64,000 nt of DNA from Bradyrhizobium barranii subsp. barranii (lineage in GTDB: Bacteria; Pseudomonadota; Alphaproteobacteria; Rhizobiales; Xanthobacteraceae). Position 1 is the first letter of the stretch, and each line of letters starts with the position of its first letter. Below the pieces are notes generated by a model. That model saw only the letters and a program-made list of their open reading frames with translations. It was not told the DNA's origin and did no database searches. The stretch is taken from positions 5,873,501 through 5,937,500 of the forward strand of contig NZ_CP086136.1 in NCBI RefSeq assembly GCF_017565645.3. Direction: 5' to 3'. This document shows positions 35,005-42,086 of the stretch, in pieces. Made by a program: the position numbers and the translations under genes.

Positions 35005-35062
35005 CGGTCGGCCAAGACTCTTGGCGCACGCCCGTACCGGGGCTACACGGACATGATGGCGC

Positions 35063-35140
35063 TTCGTGATTGTGGTCGATGACGATGCGGCCATCCTGAA
35101 GCGTGTGGCGCATGCTGTTCGCAGGTTTAGCTTCGAATAG
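35063..35140 (+). pseudogene. Response-regulator receiver N-terminus remnant
   Basis: Read in frame, this stretch gives FVIVVDDDAAILKRVAHAV, then RRFSFE and a TAG. The 'VIVVDDDAAI' strand-acidic-pocket pattern is the first strand of a CheY-like receiver domain, with the two acidic residues that bind Mg2+. Everything after about residue 25 is missing. It has no ATG of its own. I read it as the stub of a deleted FixJ-type response regulator; its shortness leaves some chance of coincidence. Confidence 0.45.
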
Positions 35141-35161
35141 TCAATTCGAGGGAGTCTGACC

Positions 35162-35374
35162 GTGAACATCACTCCCACCATGCGCGCATTGGTATGGTCG
35201 ACCTCCGTTCTGGCTCTCACAATTGGTCCGACCTTCGCCCAGCAGATCTCGGGAACGCCGGCTGATGTCCTCCTTGCGTTAACAGCGGACGTCCGCGCCT
35301 CGAACGCGGTGCCGCCGGCGACAAAGATGGTCGGTGTGCAAGTCCGGAATGCGTTGGGTGCCTCTTGCCGGTAA
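35162..35374 (+). pseudogene. Possible remnant of an exported arylsulfatase, 5' end
   Basis: A GTG start at 35162 with GAGGGAG at good spacing opens a 70-residue frame. The first 28 residues are a signal peptide (MRALVWSTSVLALTIGPTFA) followed by QQISGTP; from memory, rhizobial arylsulfatases of the AtsA type begin in this way. After that the sequence loses all likeness and stops early. It may instead be a functional tiny exported protein. Intact translation signals but no mature domain. Confidence 0.4.
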
Positions 35375-35417
35375 CCATGTCCGCTGGCTATTGCCGTCCA
35401 GATGGCACTTATGGGTC
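35364..35417 (-). pseudogene. Fragment of a Tat-type sulfatase gene
   Basis: About 54 bp aligns with 36925-36978 inside the sulfatase gene at 36540-38249, differing at roughly eight positions and by one missing base; the shared core includes TTGCCGGTAA, CATGTCC, GCCGTCCAGAT and GCACTTAT. It has the same orientation as that gene and lies 11 bp past the HAD gene's stop. It is best explained as the relic of a further sulfatase copy. Confidence 0.6.
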
Positions 35418-35428
35418 CTTAGAGGATG

Positions 35429-36463
35429 TCAGTCGAAGGCAAAGATGCGCTTCCAGTCCTTCTTCATGTCGACAACCGCCCACTTGTTGACGGCCGCGGC
35501 GTCGAGCGCGACGTCGAGTTTCCCGAAATGCGAGTCGCGGTCATAGGCATATTCGCGTTCCGCATCGGTATGGTGGACGATCAGGCCGAACCGCGCGCCA
35601 CTGGCGCCGAGCGTCGTCCATTGCAGCATTTCGAGATCGCCGTCGGAGTTGCCGAAGGCGGCGATCGGACGCCGGCCAATGTGCTCGTTGATGCCGATCG
35701 GCTTGCCCGCCTTGTCGTCGATGAAATTGATGTCGGGCAGCCGGAATAGCGTTGGCGCACCGTCCTTGATCTCAAATCGGGTTTTGATCGACGATCCGAC
35801 CACCTGTTCCGACGGCACCCCGTAGATCCGCTCGGTCCAGGGCCGCATGAACTCGATGCCGCCACCCGACACGATGAAGGTCTTGAAGCCGTTGGCCCTG
35901 AGGTAGGCAAGCAGTTCCAGCATCGGCTGATAGACGAGCTCAGTATAAGGGCGCTTGAAGCGACGGTCGCGCGCGGTCGCGAGCCAGTCGGTCACGATTT
36001 TTTCGAACTCTGCCGTCGTCATGCCGGCATGAGTTACCGCGATGATCTCGACCAATCCTTTTTCGCCTGAAGCCGCAAGCGCCTTCAGGTCGCCGTCCAG
36101 CACCGCCGCGAACGGCTGCTTGGTCTTCCATTCCGGATGCATTGGCGCCATGGCCTTCACGCGGTCGAGGGCGAAGGCCAGTTGCACATACATCGGCTGC
36201 TCGACCCATAGTGTGCCGTCATTGTCGAAGGTCGCGATGCGCTGCTCGACCGGCACGAAGAAAGGCCCGCCTTGCGTCGTGACCCGCGCGACGAAATCGA
36301 GGATCGAAGCCTTGGTCGCCCCCTCGTTCCAGGACGGGAGTGGATCGCGTGCCTGTGCCAGCGCGGAGGTGGAGCGGAGTGAGGCGGAGAGCAAGGGAAG
36401 GACGGCCAGTGACGAGAGCAGGATGCGGCGATCGATAGCAGGAAAACGGATGATCGGTTTCAA
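35429..36463 (-). CDS. Exported HAD-superfamily phosphatase
   Basis: 344 aa from a TTG start at 36463, which has AAAGGAG at ideal spacing; the nominal ATG further up (36496) lies inside a hairpin. Residues 1-37 form a signal peptide (PAIDRRILLSSLAVLPLLSASL..ALAQA). HAD motifs: I, TFDNDGTLW (nucleophile Asp); II, TFIVSGGG; a Lys near 'KTRFEIKDG'; IV, AAFGNSDGDLEML. The cap insertion resembles phosphoserine-phosphatase-like enzymes. A periplasmic HAD phosphatase next to sulfatases suggests use of sulfated or phosphorylated organics, but the substrate is unknown. It is downstream of the first sulfatase gene on the same strand. Confidence 0.82.
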   Translation of the reverse strand: MKPIIRFPAIDRRILLSSLAVLPLLSASLRSTSALAQARDPLPSWNEGATKASILDFVARVTTQGGPFFVPVEQRIATFDNDGTLWVEQPMYVQLAFALDRVKAMAPMHPEWKTKQPFAAVLDGDLKALAASGEKGLVEIIAVTHAGMTTAEFEKIVTDWLATARDRRFKRPYTELVYQPMLELLAYLRANGFKTFIVSGGGIEFMRPWTERIYGVPSEQVVGSSIKTRFEIKDGAPTLFRLPDINFIDDKAGKPIGINEHIGRRPIAAFGNSDGDLEMLQWTTLGASGARFGLIVHHTDAEREYAYDRDSHFGKLDVALDAAAVNKWAVVDMKKDWKRIFAFD

Positions 36464-36486
36464 GGTCGACTCCTTTCCGTTGCCAA

Positions 36487-36515
36487 GCGGGCGCACAGGA
36501 GTTCGGTGCGCCCGC
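36487..36515. terminator. GC hairpin 3' of sulfatase 1
   Basis: Perfect 10-bp arms GCGGGCGCAC (36487-36496) and GTGCGCCCGC (36506-36515) right after the sulfatase stop at 36540 on the minus strand. Similar hairpins follow the other two sulfatase genes. No T tract follows, so it may stabilise or attenuate rather than end transcription toward the HAD gene. Confidence 0.55.
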
Positions 36516-36539
36516 CATGAAACCAGTCGATGCCAGGCG

Positions 36540-38249
36540 CTACTTGCCCACCGCCGCCCGGGCCGCCTCGATTTTCGCCTTCACGGCATCGAGGTTGAAA
36601 CTCGCGCCCTTTTGCATCGGCGGAAACTCGATCGCCGTCATCGCCAGCTTTTCCACCTGCTGCTGAACAAATACAAAGCGCCAGAATTCGTATTTGAACC
36701 AGTCGAAGTATTGCTGCGCGCCTTCTTTACTCCCGTTATCGGGCCAGCCGGTGCGCTCGAATGGATCGAGGCGAAGATTGGTCAAATAGGGCACGTCAAC
36801 CTTGGTTTTTTCGCCGAGCCAGCCTTTTGGCTGGTCGATAAAGCGATACTTGAAGTCGTCGATGCGCACGGCACCGAGTTCGCTCTCTCCGAAGTAAAAG
36901 ATTTCGTGCCGGTTCGACGGCCCCTTGCCGGTAATCATGTCCATCTGGTTATAGCCGTCCAGATAGCACTTATAGGTCGTGTCACCGATCTGTTTGCCCT
37001 TCTGCAGCTCCTCTGCAATGTTCGGGTTGCCGGCGGCCGCCAGCAAGGTCGGAAACCAGTCCAGACCGGAAATGATGCCGTTCTCGACCTTGCCGGCCGG
37101 CACCTTGCCCGGCCAACGGATCATGCAGGGCACGCGGAAGCCACCTTCCATGACGGTGCCTTTGCTCTGCGCGAAAGGCGTCTGCCCGCCATCAGGCCAG
37201 GTGAAGACCTCGGTGCCGTTGTCGGTGGTGAAGACCACGATGGTGTTGTCGTCCACGCCCATATCCTTGAGCTTCTGCATCACCATGCCGACGTCGTCAT
37301 CGAGCTGCGCCATGCCGGCTTCATGTATCGACCAGCCGTTCTTGGAGTTGCGCGTTGCCTCGTACTTTGGTGAAAGATGCGTGACGATGTGCATCCGGGT
37401 CGGGTTGAGCCATAGAAAGAACGGCTTGTTGTCGGCCTTGGCCTTCTCGATGAACTTGATCGCCAGGTCGCGGATTTCGTCGTCCACGGTCTCCATTCGC
37501 TTGGGATAGAGCGTTCCAGCATCCTCGATCTTCTGCTTGCCAACCTTGCCCCAACGCGGGTCCACCGTGGGGTCATCCACGTTGGTCGCATAAGTATGAA
37601 GCATGTTGCGTGGACCGACGACGTTCAGCAGATCCTGCGGGTAGTTTGGGTGCGCGGGGTCTTCCATTGCGTCGAGGTGATAGAGGTAACCGAAGAACTC
37701 GTCGAAGCCGTGCACTGTCGGCAAGAATTCATTCTTGTCGCCAAGGTGATTCTTGCCAAACTGGCCGGTGGCGTAACCCATTCCTTTCAACGCCGTGGCG
37801 ATGGTCACGGCCTGCGCCGGTATGCCTATGGCAGCGCCGGCCTGACCGACCGTGGTCATACCAGTGCGGATCGGCAGCTCGCCGGTAATGAAGTTGGCGC
37901 GACCTGCCGTGCAACTCGCCTCCGCGTAGTAATCCGTGAACAGCATGCCTTCGGCGGCGAGCTTGTCGAGATTGGGCGTCCGGCCGGCCATCAGGCCGCG
38001 GTGATATGCGCCGATATTCCACATGCCGATGTCGTCACCCATGATGAATACGATGTTCGGCCGCTGCCCGGCTGGCGCTGGTGACGGTGTTGGTTGCTGC
38101 GCATGCGCAGAACTTGTTAGCCCGACCGCGGTGAGTGCCGAAGCGGCGACAAGAGAACTCCCGCTCAGCAAAAGATCGCGGCGTTTCATTCCGTTGCCCG
38201 ATTGCGGAGTAGCGTCGTGGGAATCTCCAGGCGGAAGCTTATTGCTCAT
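36540..38249 (-). CDS. Tat-exported sulfatase 1 (CTAGR type)
   Basis: 569 aa. A twin-arginine signal (residues 21-51: KRRDLLLSGSSLVAASAL ... AHAQ) sends the folded protein to the periplasm. Metal-binding NIVFIMGDDIG (Asp72, Asp73), then the formylglycine motif CTAGR at 113-117 (Cys113 to be oxidised by FGE), FGKNHLGD, and the second metal site 'FTTDNGTEVFTWPDGG'. The C-terminal helix region ends SFNLDAVKAKIEAARAAVGK. Formylglycine sulfatases hydrolyse sulfate esters; the organic substrate is unknown. It starts 18 bp after the stop of an FGE gene relic, with GGAGGAG as ribosome site, and is closely similar to sulfatase 2. Confidence 0.93.
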   Translation of the reverse strand: MSNKLPPGDSHDATPQSGNGMKRRDLLLSGSSLVAASALTAVGLTSSAHAQQPTPSPAPAGQRPNIVFIMGDDIGMWNIGAYHRGLMAGRTPNLDKLAAEGMLFTDYYAEASCTAGRANFITGELPIRTGMTTVGQAGAAIGIPAQAVTIATALKGMGYATGQFGKNHLGDKNEFLPTVHGFDEFFGYLYHLDAMEDPAHPNYPQDLLNVVGPRNMLHTYATNVDDPTVDPRWGKVGKQKIEDAGTLYPKRMETVDDEIRDLAIKFIEKAKADNKPFFLWLNPTRMHIVTHLSPKYEATRNSKNGWSIHEAGMAQLDDDVGMVMQKLKDMGVDDNTIVVFTTDNGTEVFTWPDGGQTPFAQSKGTVMEGGFRVPCMIRWPGKVPAGKVENGIISGLDWFPTLLAAAGNPNIAEELQKGKQIGDTTYKCYLDGYNQMDMITGKGPSNRHEIFYFGESELGAVRIDDFKYRFIDQPKGWLGEKTKVDVPYLTNLRLDPFERTGWPDNGSKEGAQQYFDWFKYEFWRFVFVQQQVEKLAMTAIEFPPMQKGASFNLDAVKAKIEAARAAVGK

Positions 38250-38267
38250 GACGTACTCCTCCCGTTG

Positions 38268-38354
38268 TTACGCAATTGGCTCTGTTCGCTTGACGCATCG
38301 GAAGCCGGCGTGGCTTGTGGAGGTGGCGACCGGCCCGACGCGGCCTCTTTGATC
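38268..38354 (-). pseudogene. FGE gene 3'-end relic between sulfatases 1 and 2
   Basis: In the frame ending at TAA 38268-38270 the minus strand reads TSTSHAGFRCVKR then TEPIA and stop. The intact FGE at 42087-43082 ends TSTSHLGFRCIRR then GVSNAS. The match covers the last conserved strand of the FGE fold. A TAG lies a few codons upstream and no start codon exists, so only the last 25 or so codons survive. The relic stop is 18 bp before the sulfatase 1 ATG, the same layout as the intact FGE-sulfatase 3 pair (15 bp). Confidence 0.75.
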
Positions 38355-38370
38355 ACTTGCTCGCTATTCC

Positions 38371-38405
38371 GTGGGCGGGCGCCCCAACGCGGAGCGCCCG
38401 CCCAC
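38371..38405. terminator. GC hairpin 3' of sulfatase 2
   Basis: Perfect 12-bp arms, GTGGGCGGGCGC (38371-38382) and GCGCCCGCCCAC (38394-38405), 8 bp after the sulfatase 2 stop. No U tract follows on the minus strand. Confidence 0.6.
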
Positions 38406-38413
38406 CGCACATT

Positions 38414-40117
38414 CTACTTGCCAGCGTGCGACTGCATGGCCTTCTCGATCTGTTCCTTGACGGCTTCGAGGTTGAAGCTCGCGCCCTTCTGCATCGGCGG
38501 AAACTCGATCGCCGTCTGGGCGAGCTTGCCGACCTCCTGCTGCACGAACTGGAACCGCCAGAACTCGAAAACAAACCAGTTATAGAATGCCAACGACCCC
38601 TGCGCGCCGTTGGGCAAGTTCGTGCGTTCGAACGGATCAAGCCGAATGTTGGTGAGGATCGGCCAATCAACCTTGACCGTGCCGCCTAACCAGCCGCTCG
38701 GCTGATCGGTGAAGCGATATTTGAAGTCGTCGATGCGTACCGCGCTCAGTGTGCCCTCGGTGAAATAGAAGACCGAGTGGCGGGCAGACGGGCCCTTTCC
38801 GGTAATCAGGTCCATCTGGTTGAACCCGTCGAGGTAGACCTTGTAGGTCTTGCCGGCGAGTTGCTTTCCTTTCCTCAACTCGTCGGCAATATTCGGATTG
38901 CCCGCTGCGGCGACGAAGGTCGGGAACCAGTCGAGTCCGGAGATAATGCCGTTCTCGACCTTTCCCGCCGGCACCTTGCCCGGCCAGCGGATCATGCAGG
39001 GCACGCGGAAGCCACCTTCCAGGGCCGTTCCCTTGCCGCCCGCAAATGGCGTCTGTCCACCATCCGGCCATGTAAAGTTCTCCGCGCCGTTGTCGGTCGT
39101 GAACGCGACGATCGTGTTGTCGTCGAAGCCCTCGTCCTTGAGCTTCTTCATGACGGCGCCGACGATATCGTCCAGTTGGGCGAATCCGCCCTCCGAAACC
39201 GACCAGCCGTTGTCGGAGTTGCGCATGTTCTCGTACTTCTCGGAGAGGTGGGTGACGACGTGCATGCGCGTCGGGTTGAGCCAGACGAAGAACGGCTTGT
39301 TGTCCCGCTTGGCCTTGTCGATGAAGTCGAACGTGATCTTCAGGATTTCGTCATCCACCGTCTCCATCCGCTTTGGATAAAGCGGTCCGGAGTCCTCGAT
39401 CTTTTGCTTGCCGATCTTGCCCCAGCGCGTCTGCACCGTCGGATCGTCGACGTCGGTCGCCCAGGAATGAACCATATTGCGCGGACCGACGGTGGCCAAG
39501 AGCGCTTGCGGGTAGTTGCGGTGGGCCGGGTCTTCCATCGCGTCGAGGTGGTACAGATAGCCGAAGAACTCGTCGAAGCCGTGCATGGTCGGCAGGAATT
39601 CGTTGAGGTCGCCGAGGTGGTTCTTGCCGAACTGCCCCGTGGTGTACCCCATGGATTTCAATGCGGTCGCGATCGTCGGCGCCTGCGCCGGCATTCCGAT
39701 CGGGGAGCCGGCCTGGCCGACCGTGGTTAGCCCGGTGCGGATTGGCAGTTCGCCTGTGATGAAATTGGCGCGGCCCGCCGTGCAACTCGCCTCGGCGTAA
39801 TAGTCGGTGAAGCGCATGCCTTCTGCGGCGAGCTTGTCGAGGTTTGGTGTCCGGCTCGCCATGATACCCTGATAGGCACCTATATTGAACCAGCCGATGT
39901 CGTCACCCATGATGAAGACGATATTCGGCCGCTGGCCGGCCGCTGCGGGGGCTGGAGCGGGCTGCTGCGCGTGTGCCGGCGTTGTCAGCCCGACGGCCGA
40001 GAGCGCCGAAGCGGCCACAAGCGAACTGCCGCTCAGCAGCAGATCGCGGCGTTTCATTCCGCCGCCCGATTGCGGCGCAACGTCGTGCGATTCTTCTGGC
40101 GGAAGCTTGCTACTCAT
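38414..40117 (-). CDS. Tat-exported sulfatase 2 (CTAGR type)
   Basis: 567 aa, a close paralogue of sulfatase 1 over its whole length, including the Tat signal (KRRDLLLSGSSLVAASALSAV). NIVFIMGDDIG (Asp72-Asp73), formylglycine motif SCTAGRANF with Cys112, FGKNHLGD, and 'FTTDNGAENFTWPDGG'. Differences from sulfatase 1 cluster in surface loops and near the C-terminus, compatible with a shifted substrate range. It starts 18 bp after the stop of a second FGE relic. The tandem arrangement shows local duplication together with the flanking spacer. Confidence 0.93.
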   Translation of the reverse strand: MSSKLPPEESHDVAPQSGGGMKRRDLLLSGSSLVAASALSAVGLTTPAHAQQPAPAPAAAGQRPNIVFIMGDDIGWFNIGAYQGIMASRTPNLDKLAAEGMRFTDYYAEASCTAGRANFITGELPIRTGLTTVGQAGSPIGMPAQAPTIATALKSMGYTTGQFGKNHLGDLNEFLPTMHGFDEFFGYLYHLDAMEDPAHRNYPQALLATVGPRNMVHSWATDVDDPTVQTRWGKIGKQKIEDSGPLYPKRMETVDDEILKITFDFIDKAKRDNKPFFVWLNPTRMHVVTHLSEKYENMRNSDNGWSVSEGGFAQLDDIVGAVMKKLKDEGFDDNTIVAFTTDNGAENFTWPDGGQTPFAGGKGTALEGGFRVPCMIRWPGKVPAGKVENGIISGLDWFPTFVAAAGNPNIADELRKGKQLAGKTYKVYLDGFNQMDLITGKGPSARHSVFYFTEGTLSAVRIDDFKYRFTDQPSGWLGGTVKVDWPILTNIRLDPFERTNLPNGAQGSLAFYNWFVFEFWRFQFVQQEVGKLAQTAIEFPPMQKGASFNLEAVKEQIEKAMQSHAGK

Positions 40118-40135
40118 GACGTGCTCCTCCTGTTG

Positions 40136-40222
40136 TTATGCAATTGGCTCTGTTCGCTTGATGCATCGGAAGCGGACGTGGCTTGTGGAGGTGCCGACCG
40201 GTCGGGCGCGGCCTCCTTGATC
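40136..40222 (-). pseudogene. FGE gene 3'-end relic between sulfatases 2 and 3
   Basis: The frame ending at TAA 40136-40138 reads GTSTSHVRFRCIKR then TEPIA and stop, again matching the FGE C-terminus (TSTSHLGFRCIRR). This copy has V-R where the fold wants G/aliphatic-G, so it is decaying. It is highly similar in DNA to the relic at 38268-38354, so the two spacers share one ancestry. Confidence 0.75.
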
Positions 40223-40243
40223 ACTTTGCTCGCTATTCCGTTG

Positions 40244-40269
40244 GCGGGCGCCCTATGTCGGGCGCCCGC
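40244..40269. terminator. GC hairpin 3' of sulfatase 3
   Basis: Perfect 10-bp arms GCGGGCGCCC (40244-40253) and GGGCGCCCGC (40260-40269) with a 6-nt loop, 21 bp after the sulfatase 3 stop. Third of the matching set. Confidence 0.6.
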
Positions 40270-40289
40270 ATCACCCGCAAGCATCCGAG

Positions 40290-42071
40290 CTACTGGCTCG
40301 GGTGCCCCTGACCCTTCTTGAGCTGTTCCATGACCTGATCCAGGTTGTAGCTCGCGGGATCCTGAAGGGGGGGAAACTCCCTGTAGGATTCCAGCTCCTT
40401 CAGCCAAAGCACCTGCCCGATGGGCAGCAGGTTCCAGTCGTATATGTAAGCTGTGACCGGCCCGGCGAGCGCGCCGCTGAACCAGAAGCTCGCCTTTTTC
40501 TCATCGCCCCACGACGTCTCGAATGGATCGCGCTTGAGGTTTACCATGCCGGCTGCGAACTGGGTCTGGACTCCCGGGGAGAGGAAGCCCGTCGCGGTTT
40601 CGGGCGCGATCGCGAAATACATCTTCCAATTCTTGTAGCGCACAGCCGACGGGTGGCTGCTTGAATAGTAGAAGAAGGTGTCGCGCGCCGACTTTTCCGA
40701 ACGTCCGGAAAGGTACTCGGTCTGATCGACGCCATCGAGCTTGGTCTTGACGATGCCCGGATAGGCGCCGGCCATGATCCGCTTGTTCAGCGCATCGCCC
40801 TTGGCTCCGCCGGCAATGTTGACAAGCGTGGGCAGCCAGTCGAGCGACGCGAAGATGTCGTTCTTGACGGTCCCGGGCTTGATGACGCCCGGCCAGCGGA
40901 TGACACAGGGAGCGCGCATGCCGCCTTCCCAGGTGTTCATCTTCGAGCCCTTGAACGGGGTCGTGCCGCCGTCCGGGTAGGTGAACGTCTCGGCACCATT
41001 GTCGGTGGTGAACACGACGATCGTGTTGTCGAGCTGGCCCATGTCCTGGAGCTTCTTCAGCACGTAGCCAATGTTGTCATCCATCTGCTTCATGCCGGCT
41101 TCGTTGACGCCCCAGTCCTTGCCGCCGGGCTCGCCGACCATGGCCATGTACTTGTCGTTCAGCACGGTTGTGACGTGCATGCGCGCCGGGTTGTACCAGA
41201 CGAAGAAAGGCTTGCCCGTCGTCTTCGGGTCGTTGCGATCGATGAAGTCGATGACCTTGGCCGAGATTTCCTCGTCGACCCCCTTCGATCGCTCGAGCGT
41301 CAGCGGGCCCTGGTCGATGCACTGCTGAGTCCTGGATGTACCATCCGACTTGCACGCCAGCACGTTGCGCGGAGGCGTCAGGCAAACCGTCGTTTGCGGA
41401 TCGACCGCGCCCGGTACTTCCGGGATGCCGGGGATCGGCGTATTCTTGCAGGGCGGGGCAACCGTCTGCTGGGTGGGGGACTTGTTGATGTCCGGGAAGC
41501 TCACGCCCTGCATCGCATCGAGGTGATACAGGTAGCCCCAGAATTCCTGGAAGCCGTGCGCGGTCGGCAGCGCGTCGGTGTGATCGCCGAGATGGTTCTT
41601 GCCGAACTCGCCGGTGTTGTAGCCGAGATCGAGCAGGAATTTGGCGAGCGCCGGGGTGCCGGGCCGCAGATAGGACGGGCTGCCGGGCAGTTGCGGGGGG
41701 ATCATGCCGGTGCGCAGCGGATTCATGCCGGTGAAGAAGGCATTGCGACCGGCCGTGCAGCTCTGCTCGGCGTAATAGTGCATGAAGATCGCGCCTTCGT
41801 TGCCGATGCGATCGATGTTGGGCGTTTCGCCGACCATCAGGCCGCGGTGGTAGATGCTCGGCTGCATCCAGCCGATGTCGTCGCCCATGATGAAGAGGAT
41901 ATTGGGTTTCGGTGCCGGCTGTGCGGTCGCCGGCGTGCTGGCTGCCCCGGACAGCGACATCAATATCGTCGCGCCAAGCAGCGAGGCGCAGGACCTCTTG
42001 TGGCAACGGGACGTCTTGAACGGTGGAATTGCGGCAAAGGGTGGCTTGTCATTGAATATGCAATTCAACAT
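40290..42071 (-). CDS. Exported sulfatase 3 (CTAGR type, Sec-like signal)
   Basis: 593 aa, more divergent than the other two. The N-terminus (HKRSCASLLGATILMSLSGAAS..ATAQ) is a signal peptide without an RR pair, so Sec export is likely. NILFIMGDDIG (Asp64-Asp65), formylglycine motif CTAGR with Cys105, FGKNHLGD and 'FTTDNGAETFTYPDGG' are all present. It carries an extra loop of about 50 residues with four cysteines (PCKNTPIPG ... VCLTPPRNVLACKSDG ... CIDQG). The ATG is 15 bp after the FGE stop, a clear operon with its maturase. Substrate unknown. Confidence 0.92.
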   Translation of the reverse strand: MLNCIFNDKPPFAAIPPFKTSRCHKRSCASLLGATILMSLSGAASTPATAQPAPKPNILFIMGDDIGWMQPSIYHRGLMVGETPNIDRIGNEGAIFMHYYAEQSCTAGRNAFFTGMNPLRTGMIPPQLPGSPSYLRPGTPALAKFLLDLGYNTGEFGKNHLGDHTDALPTAHGFQEFWGYLYHLDAMQGVSFPDINKSPTQQTVAPPCKNTPIPGIPEVPGAVDPQTTVCLTPPRNVLACKSDGTSRTQQCIDQGPLTLERSKGVDEEISAKVIDFIDRNDPKTTGKPFFVWYNPARMHVTTVLNDKYMAMVGEPGGKDWGVNEAGMKQMDDNIGYVLKKLQDMGQLDNTIVVFTTDNGAETFTYPDGGTTPFKGSKMNTWEGGMRAPCVIRWPGVIKPGTVKNDIFASLDWLPTLVNIAGGAKGDALNKRIMAGAYPGIVKTKLDGVDQTEYLSGRSEKSARDTFFYYSSSHPSAVRYKNWKMYFAIAPETATGFLSPGVQTQFAAGMVNLKRDPFETSWGDEKKASFWFSGALAGPVTAYIYDWNLLPIGQVLWLKELESYREFPPLQDPASYNLDQVMEQLKKGQGHPSQ

Positions 42072-42086
42072 GGCCTCGCTCTCCCA

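Larger units (their letters stand above)
34803..35428. other. 626-bp gene-remnant region
   Basis: No intact gene. In order it holds a FixK-type box (34991-35004), a receiver-domain N-terminus remnant (35063-35140), a short frame that starts like an exported arylsulfatase (35162-35374), and an antisense fragment matching the sulfatase at 36.5 kb (35364-35417), each listed separately. Confidence 0.55.

Noticed and set aside
40114..40407. Minus-strand frame covering the spacer after sulfatase 3
   Set aside because: It is the wrong frame for the FGE relic (which reads TSTSHVRFRCIKR) and has no start signal.
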